NCBI RefSeq assembly: GCF_004349195.1
Contig: NZ_SMLG01000008.1
Span: forward strand, 62,001-126,000
Direction of reading: 5' to 3'
DNA from: Flavobacterium rhamnosiphilum
GTDB taxonomy: Bacteria > Bacteroidota > Bacteroidia > Flavobacteriales > Flavobacteriaceae
Length of the DNA: 64,000 nt
The notes beneath the pieces were generated by a model. That model worked only from the letters and a program-made list of their open reading frames with translations. It did no database searches and was not told the DNA's origin. The translations under genes and the position numbers were made by a program. This document shows, piece after piece, positions 9,547 to 18,080 of this stretch (positions within the stretch are counted from its first letter, which is position 1; each line of letters opens with the position of its first letter).

Positions 9547-9717
9547 TTGGGTGTAATTAGTTTTTAATGATAATTTTCGTCAGTTCGAGTGATTTTCGTT
9601 AGAAAATTGTATCGAGAACAAGAAAATTTTGAATTAAAAACGGTTCTCGATACATTTTTTGTTCCGTTTTACTCCACAAAAAACACTCGAACTGACGTTT
9701 TGAATAATTACACCCAA
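9547..9717. repeat. Nested long inverted repeat, possible miniature mobile element
   Basis: Three pairs of perfect arms are nested on one centre. The outer pair is TTGGGTGTAATTA (9547-9559) with TAATTACACCCAA (9705-9717). The middle pair is CGTCAGTTCGAGTG (9578-9591) with CACTCGAACTGACG (9684-9697). The inner pair is TGTATCGAGAAC (9608-9619) with GTTCTCGATACA (9643-9654). Weaker pairing continues outside the outer arms. An open frame runs through it on the plus strand but gives no recognisable protein. It could be a MITE-like element with terminal inverted repeats or a large palindromic intergenic repeat; no transposase is present. It fills most of the gap 9429-9736. Confidence 0.75.
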
Positions 9718-9736
9718 ATGGTTAGAGCTTGGATTA

Positions 9737-11995
9737 TTACAATGCAATTGGAGCGGCAAGGCAACTTTCAGGAATGTCAAATGCTTTTACTAAAGAAACG
9801 GCATCCGGCCTGATTTCCCAGCAAAGCTGATTCACCATCTTGCGTATGGCTTTTGTTTTTGCAGCTTCCATATAACCATCTTCAAGATACCAGCCTTTAT
9901 TTTTTTCAATCTGTGAAAGGGCATACAATTGGCTCAACTTCAACACAATTTCCTTACTTTTTTTGTCCTTGATACTCTTTATGGCTTTTTGAAACTGCTC
10001 CAGAACAATTCGTTCGAGATAAGCCTGAGCTACATCTATCATTTGGTGCTGTACCACATTAAATGCATCATAAGGTTCAAGTCCGCTATCAATCAGCTTT
10101 TTCAATCGTTTTGCTGCAGAAGCCAATGTCGTTTTTTCTCGGTGCTGAAAGGCATTCAAATGAAACTCATCATCGAGTATATGGGCATCATCCGTTATTC
10201 GGGTTATAATTGGATTTTTTTCAGAAATTGCAATCTTGGCATTTTCATAAACGTAATTAATTATTCCCATTGCATCCATTTCACCAAATGATTTACGGAA
10301 TTCTGATAAACGATTCTTAGCTACCAATTGCATCAATACAGTATTGTCACCTTCAAAAGTAGTGTAGATTTCAGTGTCATTTTTCAAGGCATCAATACGA
10401 TTTTCGGATAGATATCCTTTGCCACCGCAGGCTTCGCGACATTCTTGTAAAATATCGGTAGTACTCCAGGTTGAGTAGGCTTTCATCCCGGCAGCGAGGG
10501 CTTCAATTTCCTGCATTTCAGATTCCTTTTTATTGATAAAACGGGAAGTCAAATAGTGTAGCGCAAAATGTATCGCATATGTTTTTGCTAATAGTGGAAT
10601 TAGTCTGCGTTGATGCATACGGTAATTCAAGATTGGGACTTCTGAGCCGCCTTCTGGTCCAAATTGCCTGCGTTTGTCACTATATTTAATTGCTATTGTT
10701 AATCCTGATTTGGCTGCGGCCAAAGCAGATCTCGGAATTCCAATTCTGCCGCCTACCAAAGTTCCAAGCATCGTAAAAAACCGTCGATTGTCACTCGGGA
10801 TCGGGCTTTCAAATTTCCCTTCTTCGTTTACCGATGCAAATCGATCCAACATATTTTCTTTCGAGATGACAACATTTTCAAAACGAATTGTTCCGTTATC
10901 AACGCCATTAAGTCCCATTTTAAGTCCGCAGTCCCCAATAGTAATACCTTTCAGGATTTTACTATTCGCATCACGTATTGGAACAATAAAGGCATTCACC
11001 CCGTAATCAATTTTATCAATGATTAATTTGGCAAAAACCGTAGCCATTTGACCATGCAATGCGGCGTTACCAATATATTCTTTCTGCGCATTTTCATGTG
11101 GTGTATGAATAGTGAATGTTTGGCTGTCGTGATTATATGTCGCCGTTGTTTCCATTCCTTTTACATTCGAACCGTGATTGGTTTCAGTCATTGCAAAACA
11201 GCCGGGTAACTGTAGAGAGCCAATATTTTTTAAGTATTTACTATAATGCTTTTTTGTCCCGAGCGATTGTATACTTGTACCCCAAAGCCCGAATTGTACC
11301 CCAAATTTGATTACCAGACTTAAATCATGATAGCTCAATGTTTCCATGATTGCAAAATAATCACCAATGTTTTCGCCACCACCGTATTGCTTTGGATAGG
11401 CCATATTCCCTAAGTTTTCTTTCGCCAGAATTTTGCACCAATCGTATACTTTTTCACGATAAACGGCAGTATCAGTCGAAGTTTCGTAGGCAAATTCAGG
11501 TCGGCTGATGATTGATTTTACTTTCTTAATAATTGCAGATTGTTCTCCATCCAGAATTTGTGTCAGTTTTTCTATTTCGAATGTGTTGGCAGATTGATAA
11601 TTTGAAGTAAAGGTTTTTACCTTTGTTTTAAAATTTCCAATAGCTTCTTCGCCTAAAATTCCCAGATCATTTTCCAGTTTTATAAAAGCAGTTGCAAGAT
11701 CTTTAATAATTGCATCATTTTCTGAAAGTACAATTGAAATATCAAAAATGGATTTGATGGAAGGCTTTTCTTGAATAATTTGCTCGATTTCAGCTTTCCA
11801 ATCAGCGAGCTGTCCTCTGGACGGCGGAGATGAAATGGCTACTTTTGAAAAAAGAAATCCCTTTTCCTTTTCGGAAATCCAGCTCTGGGAACGGATAAAA
11901 TCTTGCAGCGTAATGAATTCTTTTTGAGTTAAGAGATCGTCTGACCACACCAGATAAAAAAGGGGAATAAAGGCTTTAAGTTTTGAATTTTCCAT
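9737..11995 (-). CDS. Acyl-CoA dehydrogenase/oxidase superfamily flavoprotein
   Basis: This 752-residue protein is longer than ordinary acyl-CoA dehydrogenases (about 380-600) and nearer to acyl-CoA oxidases in length. It has an extra N-terminal helical part (1-170). The middle domain has CFAMTETNHGSNVKG (266-280), the FAD/acyl-CoA site. The helical domain holds the RxxFG-type element KRRQFGPEGG (441-450) and ECREACGGKGYLS (518-530), followed by TTFEGDNTVL (545-554), whose Glu548 is the likely catalytic base. A C-terminal extension of about 190 residues follows. It should oxidise acyl-CoA to trans-2-enoyl-CoA; whether electrons go to a flavoprotein or to oxygen cannot be told. It is a single gene on the minus strand. 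Confidence 0.9.
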   Translation of the reverse strand: MENSKLKAFIPLFYLVWSDDLLTQKEFITLQDFIRSQSWISEKEKGFLFSKVAISSPPSRGQLADWKAEIEQIIQEKPSIKSIFDISIVLSENDAIIKDLATAFIKLENDLGILGEEAIGNFKTKVKTFTSNYQSANTFEIEKLTQILDGEQSAIIKKVKSIISRPEFAYETSTDTAVYREKVYDWCKILAKENLGNMAYPKQYGGGENIGDYFAIMETLSYHDLSLVIKFGVQFGLWGTSIQSLGTKKHYSKYLKNIGSLQLPGCFAMTETNHGSNVKGMETTATYNHDSQTFTIHTPHENAQKEYIGNAALHGQMATVFAKLIIDKIDYGVNAFIVPIRDANSKILKGITIGDCGLKMGLNGVDNGTIRFENVVISKENMLDRFASVNEEGKFESPIPSDNRRFFTMLGTLVGGRIGIPRSALAAAKSGLTIAIKYSDKRRQFGPEGGSEVPILNYRMHQRRLIPLLAKTYAIHFALHYLTSRFINKKESEMQEIEALAAGMKAYSTWSTTDILQECREACGGKGYLSENRIDALKNDTEIYTTFEGDNTVLMQLVAKNRLSEFRKSFGEMDAMGIINYVYENAKIAISEKNPIITRITDDAHILDDEFHLNAFQHREKTTLASAAKRLKKLIDSGLEPYDAFNVVQHQMIDVAQAYLERIVLEQFQKAIKSIKDKKSKEIVLKLSQLYALSQIEKNKGWYLEDGYMEAAKTKAIRKMVNQLCWEIRPDAVSLVKAFDIPESCLAAPIAL

Positions 11996-12100
11996 AGTAA
12001 ACTTTTAATAAAATAAAAATTTTAAGTTTGGTTAAGATAGGAAAATTTAATGACTAAAGAGAAGGAGTAACGGTATACTTATAAATTCGGAAGGGAGTAA

Positions 12101-12135
12101 AATTTGATTTCTTAAACAAAAAATGAAATCAAATT
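12101..12135 (-). terminator. Probable terminator of the transglutaminase-like gene
   Basis: AATTTGATTTC (12101-12111) and GAAATCAAATT (12125-12135) form a perfect 11-bp stem that overlaps the stop codon of the minus-strand gene. On that strand the stem ends in a short T-rich tail. The T-run is weak. Confidence 0.4.
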
Positions 12136-13066
12136 AATCCAATGTCAGGGCACCTAAAATTTCTTCAGACAGGAAAGGTCCGCCGGGATATTTGGCCGTA
12201 TAATCCAGATTCATCCAGATTTGGCCACGCTCATCAACGTGATAATGAAGTTTATTTTCGTTACTCTCATTGACAAATAGCACATTTTTAATTAGAAAGT
12301 TTACTTTTTCTAAATCAGTCAGAGAGCCTATCAGTATTTCGGGATAAATATGTCCTGTAGTATGGATTAATCGGGGAGTTCCACCGATAGACTTGATACT
12401 GGCAGCCATTACTATCGAATGATCATCACAATCACCAGAAAAATAAAGCAGTGATTCCGTAGCCGTAGCTATATAATCTCTTGCTTTTGGGTCGCTTACA
12501 TAGTTCCATCTACTATTTATTTCCTTGAAAACAGCAAAGCATTGTATAATGGTTCTGTAATCAGAATACCCTTTTACGTCTTTAAAATGTTTTGAAGTTG
12601 CCATAATCGCAAAATTCCTGATTTTAGGATTTTGATATTCGATGGCATTGATAATTTTTGATTTATTGGGAAAAGGAAGCAGCTTTGCAATGATGATATC
12701 TTGTGGATATGGATTGTCAGACATCGTGTACATTATTGAATTATAATCTTCAAAAACGCTGTTAAAACCATAGTTTCCAATGGTAGAACCGTAAACTAAA
12801 ACCAACAAATACAGAATGATACAAAAGAGAATAATCGTTCTCAAGAATCGAAGGATGATTTGAATAATTACGATTATCAACAAGAATAAAACAACTCGAT
12901 CAATATTCAGAAACCAATTGGGATTGATTAAATTTTGATGTACAATAATAAATAACGGAATAGCAATTAATATGTTCAGGATAAAAATAATAACGTCATC
13001 CCAGGGTTTTTTGACCTGAAATCGCTGTTTTATACCCTGAAAATTAATTTCTTTTATTTTTATCAT
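12134..13066 (-). CDS. Membrane-anchored transglutaminase-like protein
   Basis: The 310-residue protein has three predicted membrane segments (about 25-45, 56-74 and 76-94), then a soluble part with a transglutaminase-core triad: Cys213 in GDCDDHS, His239 in TTGHIYPE and Asp288 in NLDYT. In this superfamily the fold supports cysteine proteases, transglutaminases and some inactive binding proteins. The Cys-Asp-Asp-His start of the helix is typical of the bacterial membrane-associated group. The soluble domain would lie on one face of the inner membrane. The target is unknown. It is followed closely, on the same strand, by the substrate-binding-like gene upstream of it in transcription order. 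Confidence 0.75.
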   Translation of the reverse strand: MIKIKEINFQGIKQRFQVKKPWDDVIIFILNILIAIPLFIIVHQNLINPNWFLNIDRVVLFLLIIVIIQIILRFLRTIILFCIILYLLVLVYGSTIGNYGFNSVFEDYNSIMYTMSDNPYPQDIIIAKLLPFPNKSKIINAIEYQNPKIRNFAIMATSKHFKDVKGYSDYRTIIQCFAVFKEINSRWNYVSDPKARDYIATATESLLYFSGDCDDHSIVMAASIKSIGGTPRLIHTTGHIYPEILIGSLTDLEKVNFLIKNVLFVNESNENKLHYHVDERGQIWMNLDYTAKYPGGPFLSEEILGALTLD

Positions 13067-13087
13067 AGCAAAAATAAAAACAGTAAT

Positions 13088-13939
13088 CTAGACTGTTTTT
13101 ACAATATCCTCAAAAGTACCTTTTTTATCGATAATTTTAAGTTGAAAAAGTTGATTTTGAACTTTGTTTAACATTTCTGCTAATAATGGTTTTTGTGACC
13201 ATTGCGTTAACGACAACCATTCTTGAATATCTTCAATTTTTTGATGGTAATTTGAAGCCAAAGTTTTGTCAATACATGGAATATCTTTGAATTCCTGTGT
13301 AGTCTGATTAATGATGGCAAGAATTTTTGAAATAATTGTTGGATTTTTTTCCAAAACTTCCTCACGAACCGCAATAACAAAACAGGGCCAAGGCGTTGGG
13401 CAGTCAGCTATTCTTCGGAAAATACCTTTATCGACTAATGGTTTGGTCATAAAACGTTCCCACATAAAATAATCAGCGGTGCCATTCGTCAAGGCCTCGA
13501 CAGCTCCATCGATTGTATTTACAATTTCAAACTGAAGATTGTCTGTTTTCCAACCTTGATTATCGGCATTTACATACGCCATTAATTGCGAACCTGAACC
13601 CAATCTAGAAATAGCTACTTTAGTATTTTCTAAGTCAGCTAATGTCTTATAATTTGATTTTGCAGCCACATGAATTCCCCAAATTAAAGGACTATCCACA
13701 TACACTTGAACTATTTTACTCGGGTTTCCGGCAACAATATCTTTTAAGATTCCTTCGGTTAGAATTACCGCAATATCAGTCTCGCCATCACGAAGCATTT
13801 GACACATTTTTCCGGTTCCTTCGGGAACGTCAGTCCATTGTAAATCGATGTTTTCTTTTTCGAAATCTCCATTTTCTATTGACAAATGCCAAGGAAGATT
13901 GAAATGTTCCGGAACACCAGCTATTTTAATTGTCTTCAT
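13088..13939 (-). CDS. Substrate-binding-protein-like protein without signal peptide (SsuA/THI5-like)
   Basis: This 283-residue protein has the type II periplasmic-binding fold pattern: MKTIKIAGVPEHFNLPWHLS at the start, a glycine-rich ligand loop (EGTGKMCQMLRDGETDIAV, about 39-58), the hinge segment AISRLGSGSQLMAYV and TADYFMWERFMTKPL (about 153-167). It begins directly with the first beta-strand, without a signal peptide or lipobox, so it should stay in the cytoplasm. No ABC permease or ATPase is nearby. Such proteins may act as enzymes (THI5-like) or ligand sensors. It lies in a minus-strand run with two transglutaminase-like genes. Function unknown. Confidence 0.7.
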   Translation of the reverse strand: MKTIKIAGVPEHFNLPWHLSIENGDFEKENIDLQWTDVPEGTGKMCQMLRDGETDIAVILTEGILKDIVAGNPSKIVQVYVDSPLIWGIHVAAKSNYKTLADLENTKVAISRLGSGSQLMAYVNADNQGWKTDNLQFEIVNTIDGAVEALTNGTADYFMWERFMTKPLVDKGIFRRIADCPTPWPCFVIAVREEVLEKNPTIISKILAIINQTTQEFKDIPCIDKTLASNYHQKIEDIQEWLSLTQWSQKPLLAEMLNKVQNQLFQLKIIDKKGTFEDIVKTV

Positions 13940-13996
13940 ATTGTCTTTGTGAGGAAAGAAACAATCTCATCCTCTTTAATTTGTTTCTTAAAGTGA
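13938..13996. repeat. Degenerate copy of the CGAGGAACGAAGCAATC hairpin repeat
   Basis: The segment resembles the intact hairpin at 18081-18177: GTGAGGAAAGAAACAATCTC corresponds to the left arm with several substitutions, and AAGAAACAA (about 13956-13964) pairs with TTGTTTCTT (about 13980-13988). It fills the gap between two minus-strand genes and touches the stop of the next gene. Confidence 0.45.
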
Positions 13997-14482
13997 TAAA
14001 TTACGTATGCATTGTTCTCTAATTTCCCAGATTTCATCAAATGTAAATTCTGAATCGGTTTCTTTCAACCAACGTTTAATAAAGTTTTGATGATAATTTA
14101 CTTTAAAATCGGCTACTTGAAAAGGTTCAATCTCGATTTCTTCAAGTATCTCTGATTTTATTTTATCAAAATTAGATTCTTTTGAAGTTACATCGACCGT
14201 TTTTCCATCAATTTTCAAGTAACAATGTGCTTCCGGAATATATTTGATATTATTATCTGATAAAATGTTTCCAATGTTTGTATTGTCTTCGGTCATTTTA
14301 TAAATTCCAATTATCAATTTAACATTTGGAATATTATTTTGATTTGCAAAACTTTTTAAATAAGCATGTTTTGAACTGCAAGTCCCTTTTTTTTCGGTTA
14401 ATACCAATGAAAAATCGGAACGATTGGCATTTCTTCCGTAAGGAATTTGTTTTACAAAATTTATGGTTTCTTGGAAATTCAT
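13988..14482 (-). CDS. Small transglutaminase-like protein
   Basis: The 164-residue soluble protein shows a possible transglutaminase-type triad: Cys35 in GTCSSKHA, His86 in EAHCYLKI and Asp97 in KTVDVTS, in the right order and context. It has no signal peptide or membrane segment. The same superfamily core appears in the membrane protein at 12134-13066, with little resemblance outside the motifs. A gap of 23 bp separates it from the GNAT gene upstream, so the two may be co-transcribed. Assignment rests on motifs only. Confidence 0.6.
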   Translation of the reverse strand: MNFQETINFVKQIPYGRNANRSDFSLVLTEKKGTCSSKHAYLKSFANQNNIPNVKLIIGIYKMTEDNTNIGNILSDNNIKYIPEAHCYLKIDGKTVDVTSKESNFDKIKSEILEEIEIEPFQVADFKVNYHQNFIKRWLKETDSEFTFDEIWEIREQCIRNLSL

Positions 14483-14505
14483 TTTAAATCTTAAATCAAA
14501 AATAG

Positions 14506-15045
14506 TTAATCATCATTCTTAAATCTTTCGTTTTCAAGTTCAAACCAATTCCAAGAAACGCCGTCTTCCAAGTATTGTTCGGTCATTTTCAGTCCAATTT
14601 TTTGTAGTATTCTGTTTGAAGCGATATTATCCGTATGCGCTGCGGCTTCCATGATTTTGATTTTCATGACATTAAAACCATAATCCAGCCAAGCAAAACT
14701 GGCCTCGCTGGCATATCCTTTGCCCCAGAATTTTTCGTTTAACCGATAGCCAATATCATAGAAATGAATTTTGTTATTTACCATTTCGGTGTTGTATTTT
14801 AATCCGGCCCAACCAATTAATTCATTGGTTTCTTTCAAAACAACCACAAATCGTCCAATATTATTTTGGACGTATTGTGCTCTAACAAGTTCTATATAGG
14901 AATGTACTTCGCTAATATCCGTCAATGGTTTGTTCCAAAGATATTGATGCACCTTAGGATTGCTGTCCATTTCAAATAAAGCTTCGGCATCTGAAAGCAG
15001 CATTTCTCTTAAAATTAATCGGTCGGTTTCTAAAATAAGATTCAT
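14506..15045 (-). CDS. GNAT acetyltransferase, RimJ/RimL-like
   Basis: The 179-residue protein starts with ETDRLILREM, the beginning of the RimJ/RimL-like group. The acetyl-CoA loop appears as RLNEKFWGKGYASEA (about 112-126), followed by NIASNRILQKIGLK (about 146-159). This group acetylates alpha-amines of ribosomal proteins or small amines and antibiotics; the substrate is not evident. It lies between a small transglutaminase-like gene and a short intergenic repeat. Confidence 0.88.
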   Translation of the reverse strand: MNLILETDRLILREMLLSDAEALFEMDSNPKVHQYLWNKPLTDISEVHSYIELVRAQYVQNNIGRFVVVLKETNELIGWAGLKYNTEMVNNKIHFYDIGYRLNEKFWGKGYASEASFAWLDYGFNVMKIKIMEAAAHTDNIASNRILQKIGLKMTEQYLEDGVSWNWFELENERFKNDD

Positions 15046-15076
15046 TTTTCTCTAAAAATTTGATGTTACACAATTT

Positions 15077-15115
15077 AGCCCTGATCGTCCCGAAGTATCG
15101 GGATAGCTCCTAAAA
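15077..15115. repeat. Short copy of the AGCCCCGAT...AGCTCCTAAA interspersed repeat
   Basis: It begins AGCCCTGATC, contains the small palindrome TCCCGA-AGTA-TCGGGA (15088-15103) and ends GATAGCTCCTAAAATTA. The beginning and end match the longer copies at 50331-50414 and 57357-57460; the middle is missing. Confidence 0.7.
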
Positions 15116-16240
15116 TTACACATTAATATCTTTAAAATTATTCAATCTCGCATACCGAATCATATTGGTGAACGCCTCCTGATCCAGTTTTGGTATTTCC
15201 AGAATGGAGTTCAATAAAGTCGTATCGTATTCATTGGCTTCGGTTACGAGGTACGGTTTTAAATGTTTACCAATGCTCTCGTAATAGAGTTTTTCGATGG
15301 TGTTTTTGTATGTGAAATCCAGAGAATTTTGAATTAATGTGAAATTAGTGTAACCCACTTCCTTCATAATTAATTGCAATCCTTTTACAATATTAAAACT
15401 TTTATCATTCACAATATTGAGTTGTTGAATGTCTTCTCTTTCAAATGTATTTACAATCACTTTTGCCACATAATCGACTGGAATTATGTTTAATCCGGTC
15501 TTTTCGTTGATGATAAAACGTACATTTTCCTGTTCGTTTTTTCTTTGGGCAGTAAAGTGAAAAAATTTGGCCAAAAGATAAAAAACCATATATTTAGAAA
15601 TAAAATAATTGCTTTCCTTTCCGAGCATTTTTCCTCCAATAACGCTTGGACGCAAGATTTGATACGGTAACCCTAAAGATTTACATTGTGTTGCAACAAA
15701 GTTTTCCGAGTGGAATTTGGCGTTTTCATACGCATTGCGATGCTCTGGAATGAAATCTAAATTATGAAAATCATTGTCAATCATTCCTTTTCGTTCCCCC
15801 GAAGAAAAAGCGGTGCTGATGTAAATAAACTTTTTTATAAAAGGATGAAATATATTGAAAAGGGATTTTGTGATTTTAGTGTTTTCATCAAAAATCTTTT
15901 CCCGTTGCTCTTCATCGGTAGATAAATTCACATATCCAGCCGAATGGATGAAATAAGCACCTTTTATTTGGCTTGAAAAAGTGTCCTGAATGACAGCCAA
16001 ATCGGTATCGATGATTTCAATGTATTCGTGCAGTTTTGCTATTCCTTTGTCTTTTATGATTTTAGGCGTATAACTGCTGGATAAAAGTTCGTTAATTCGA
16101 TCTAAAGCGGAGTTTTTTCCTTTATTTCGTGCAATAATAAAGAGTTTTCCATCAATTTTAGTGTTGATGAAAAGCTCCAGAATTTCATACATAATATGAG
16201 ATCCCAGAACTCCTGTTGCACCTGTAAGTATTATTTTCAT
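15116..16240 (-). CDS. NAD(P)-dependent extended SDR, fatty acyl/thioester reductase-like
   Basis: The 374-residue protein has an N-terminal Rossmann motif GATGVLGS (7-14), a following arginine region (IIARNKGKNSA) typical of the male-sterility/thioester-reductase group (NAD_binding_4), and the catalytic pair in YENAKFHSEN (YxxxK, about 171-175). The middle part holds LRPSVIGG, as in extended SDRs. Relatives reduce acyl-CoA or carrier-bound thioesters, or act as epimerases. It stands alone without a carrier domain. A -7 box of the Bacteroidota form lies just upstream (16260-16267). Confidence 0.8.
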   Translation of the reverse strand: MKIILTGATGVLGSHIMYEILELFINTKIDGKLFIIARNKGKNSALDRINELLSSSYTPKIIKDKGIAKLHEYIEIIDTDLAVIQDTFSSQIKGAYFIHSAGYVNLSTDEEQREKIFDENTKITKSLFNIFHPFIKKFIYISTAFSSGERKGMIDNDFHNLDFIPEHRNAYENAKFHSENFVATQCKSLGLPYQILRPSVIGGKMLGKESNYFISKYMVFYLLAKFFHFTAQRKNEQENVRFIINEKTGLNIIPVDYVAKVIVNTFEREDIQQLNIVNDKSFNIVKGLQLIMKEVGYTNFTLIQNSLDFTYKNTIEKLYYESIGKHLKPYLVTEANEYDTTLLNSILEIPKLDQEAFTNMIRYARLNNFKDINV

Positions 16241-16259
16241 TATCGTTTTGTTGTAAAGG

Positions 16260-16267
16260 CAAAGGTA
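16260..16267 (-). promoter_or_regulatory. -7 box (TACCTTTG) upstream of the SDR gene
   Basis: Read on the minus strand the sequence is TACCTTTG, matching the Bacteroidota -7 consensus TAnnTTTG, 19 bp upstream of the start codon at 16240. No convincing -33 TTTG is visible. Confidence 0.45.
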
Positions 16268-16327
16268 GTTTTAAATACTAAATATTTCAGGTTTAAAGTC
16301 GCATCGAGTTTTTGAAATCGATAATTA

Positions 16328-16705
16328 TCAATCTGCTTTCAAATCGGAAATGACAATTCGAAATCCATCAGGATCAAGAAACATTTTGCCGTTTTCATTC
16401 CAATATGGATTTTTGGAAGTTATGATTGAAATATTGCTTTCTAAAACACTTTTTATTAGGGTGTTATGTTCTGAAATTGTTTTTGAGTAAAGCACTGTAA
16501 CATCGTCTTCATCAAATGTATGATTGGCTTTTGCATCAGATTGTGTAAATTCAAAATGCCAATCTAATTTTGGTTTTCCAATAAAAACACCATCATAATT
16601 GTTGTGGTTTTGAAAACCTCCAATACGTTCAAAACCAAGAATGTTAACATAAAAATCTTCTATTTTTTCTAAATTGTTAGTGTGTCTTGCAATCCGTAAG
16701 TTCAT
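16328..16705 (-). CDS. VOC (glyoxalase/bleomycin-resistance fold) protein
   Basis: The 125-residue protein has the paired beta-alpha-beta-beta-beta layout: MNLRIARHTNNLEKIEDFYVN at the start and DPDGFRIVISDL at the end, the latter typical of this superfamily. The metal ligands cannot all be assigned: His8 and Glu51 (HFEF) are candidates. Relatives include glyoxalase I, dioxygenases and resistance proteins. Its start overlaps the stop of the upstream GNAT gene by 4 bp, so the two are translated together. Confidence 0.85.
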   Translation of the reverse strand: MNLRIARHTNNLEKIEDFYVNILGFERIGGFQNHNNYDGVFIGKPKLDWHFEFTQSDAKANHTFDEDDVTVLYSKTISEHNTLIKSVLESNISIITSKNPYWNENGKMFLDPDGFRIVISDLKAD

Positions 16706-17157
16706 GTTTTTTCATATTTCATTATAAATGATTCATTATTTTCGCTAATCACTTTAAATCCAATAGAATCATAAAGTTTTTTTGCCTTATTTTCCTTTAA
16801 GACACTTAATGTAACTGACAATTTTTCATCAGATAATTTTTCAATGACCGATTTGATGATTTTTTGTCCAATACCTTTACCTTGATATAGTGGCTCAATT
16901 TGAATTTGTATTATTTCAATATTGCTCTGTTGTTCGAGTATTTTTAAAAGACCTATTTTTTGGTCCTTTAAAAGAATAATTTTTGCTTGCTCAAATTGAA
17001 ACATAATTCTCTTTAAATGATTTTCATGGCTTATATCAATACCTGAATAGATCAGATGCTCATTCATTGTTTTTTTTCTTAACCAAAGAAGATATTCAAT
17101 ATCTGTGTTTAAACATTTTCTATAGGTCAATTCAATTTCATCCATTTTTTTAGTCAC
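16702..17157 (-). CDS. GNAT acetyltransferase
   Basis: The 151-residue protein contains the acetyl-CoA-binding stretch IQIEPLYQGKGIGQKIIK (Q-x-x-G-x-G/A pattern, about 91-108) and a C-terminal ENKAKKLYDSIGFKVISEN typical of GNATs. The start may be the Met at residue 5 (MDEIELTYRKC). It overlaps the VOC gene by 4 bp and is 17 bp downstream of the nucleoside phosphorylase gene, so all three may form one minus-strand operon. Substrate unknown. Confidence 0.87.
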   Translation of the reverse strand: MTKKMDEIELTYRKCLNTDIEYLLWLRKKTMNEHLIYSGIDISHENHLKRIMFQFEQAKIILLKDQKIGLLKILEQQSNIEIIQIQIEPLYQGKGIGQKIIKSVIEKLSDEKLSVTLSVLKENKAKKLYDSIGFKVISENNESFIMKYEKT

Positions 17158-17174
17158 GATATCAAAATCAGAAT

Positions 17175-18044
17175 TTAATTTTTAACCAATTTATCCAACG
17201 TATACGCAATCAATTCATCAACGGCTTTGTATGGATCTTTGCTAAATGTTCCCGAAGCACGATTGGCAATGATGGCGTTTAATGACAATGCATTGTGTCC
17301 TAAAAGCGCCGAAAGCCCATAGATAGCTGCGGTCTCCATTTCTAAATTTGTGATTTGGTTGCCACCAAATTTAAAATTATCCATTTTAGCATTCAATTCC
17401 TCATCTTGAATATTCAAACGCAAAACACGTCCTTGCGGACCGTAAAAACCACCGGCTGTTGCAGTAATTCCTTTATGCATTTTGTCGCTCTCTATCATTT
17501 TTTCCAATTTTTCGGAACAAGCAATCACGCATGGTTTTCCTTTTCTCAAATCCCAATTGGTGTGTTTCACAAAAGCATCTTCCATTTCAAGATTCGAAAC
17601 TTCGTCAATCAAATAGGAGCGGAGCATGTTATCCAGTCCTAACCCAAATTTTGACATCACAAAACTGTCCACAGGAATATCCGCTTGCAAAGAACCTGAA
17701 GTTCCAATACGAATGATGTTCAAAGAAGTTAAATTTTCTTTTGGTTGTCGGGTTTCCAAATCAATATTAACCAAAGCATCCAGTTCATTAATAACGATGT
17801 CAATATTGTCAGGACCAATTCCTGTTGACATTACTGTAATTCGCTTGCCTTTGAAAATCCCGGTTTGGGTTTTGAATTCTCTTTTTTGAGTCGAAAATTC
17901 GATGCTATCAAAAAACTGTGTGATTTTTTCCACGCGATTTTGATCCCCTACAAAGATGATATCGTGTGCAATATGTTCTGGTTTTAAATTCAAATGGTAA
18001 ACGCTACCGTCTGGATTTAATATTAATTCTGATGATTGTATCAT
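17175..18044 (-). CDS. Nucleoside phosphorylase (uridine phosphorylase-like)
   Basis: The 289-residue protein belongs to the PNP/UDP family: phosphate-binding GDQNRVEKI (33-41), VMSTGIGPDNIDIVINEL (about 71-88), IIRIGTSGSLQADIP (family signature) and the ribose-binding NLEMETAAIYGLSAL (Glu-Met-Glu, about 233-247). It should phosphorolyse a nucleoside to base and ribose-1-phosphate; uridine is a guess from overall similarity. A long hairpin repeat lies between this gene and the SUI1 gene. Confidence 0.88.
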   Translation of the reverse strand: MIQSSELILNPDGSVYHLNLKPEHIAHDIIFVGDQNRVEKITQFFDSIEFSTQKREFKTQTGIFKGKRITVMSTGIGPDNIDIVINELDALVNIDLETRQPKENLTSLNIIRIGTSGSLQADIPVDSFVMSKFGLGLDNMLRSYLIDEVSNLEMEDAFVKHTNWDLRKGKPCVIACSEKLEKMIESDKMHKGITATAGGFYGPQGRVLRLNIQDEELNAKMDNFKFGGNQITNLEMETAAIYGLSALLGHNALSLNAIIANRASGTFSKDPYKAVDELIAYTLDKLVKN

Positions 18045-18080
18045 TGTTAAATTGATTAAGTTATTACAGGAGTTTAAGTA

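Noticed and set aside
9589-9813. Open frame of 74 codons across the nested inverted repeat on the plus strand
   Set aside because: It runs through the palindrome arms and into the end of the acyl-CoA dehydrogenase gene; the product has no recognisable feature and the frame is explained by the repeat.
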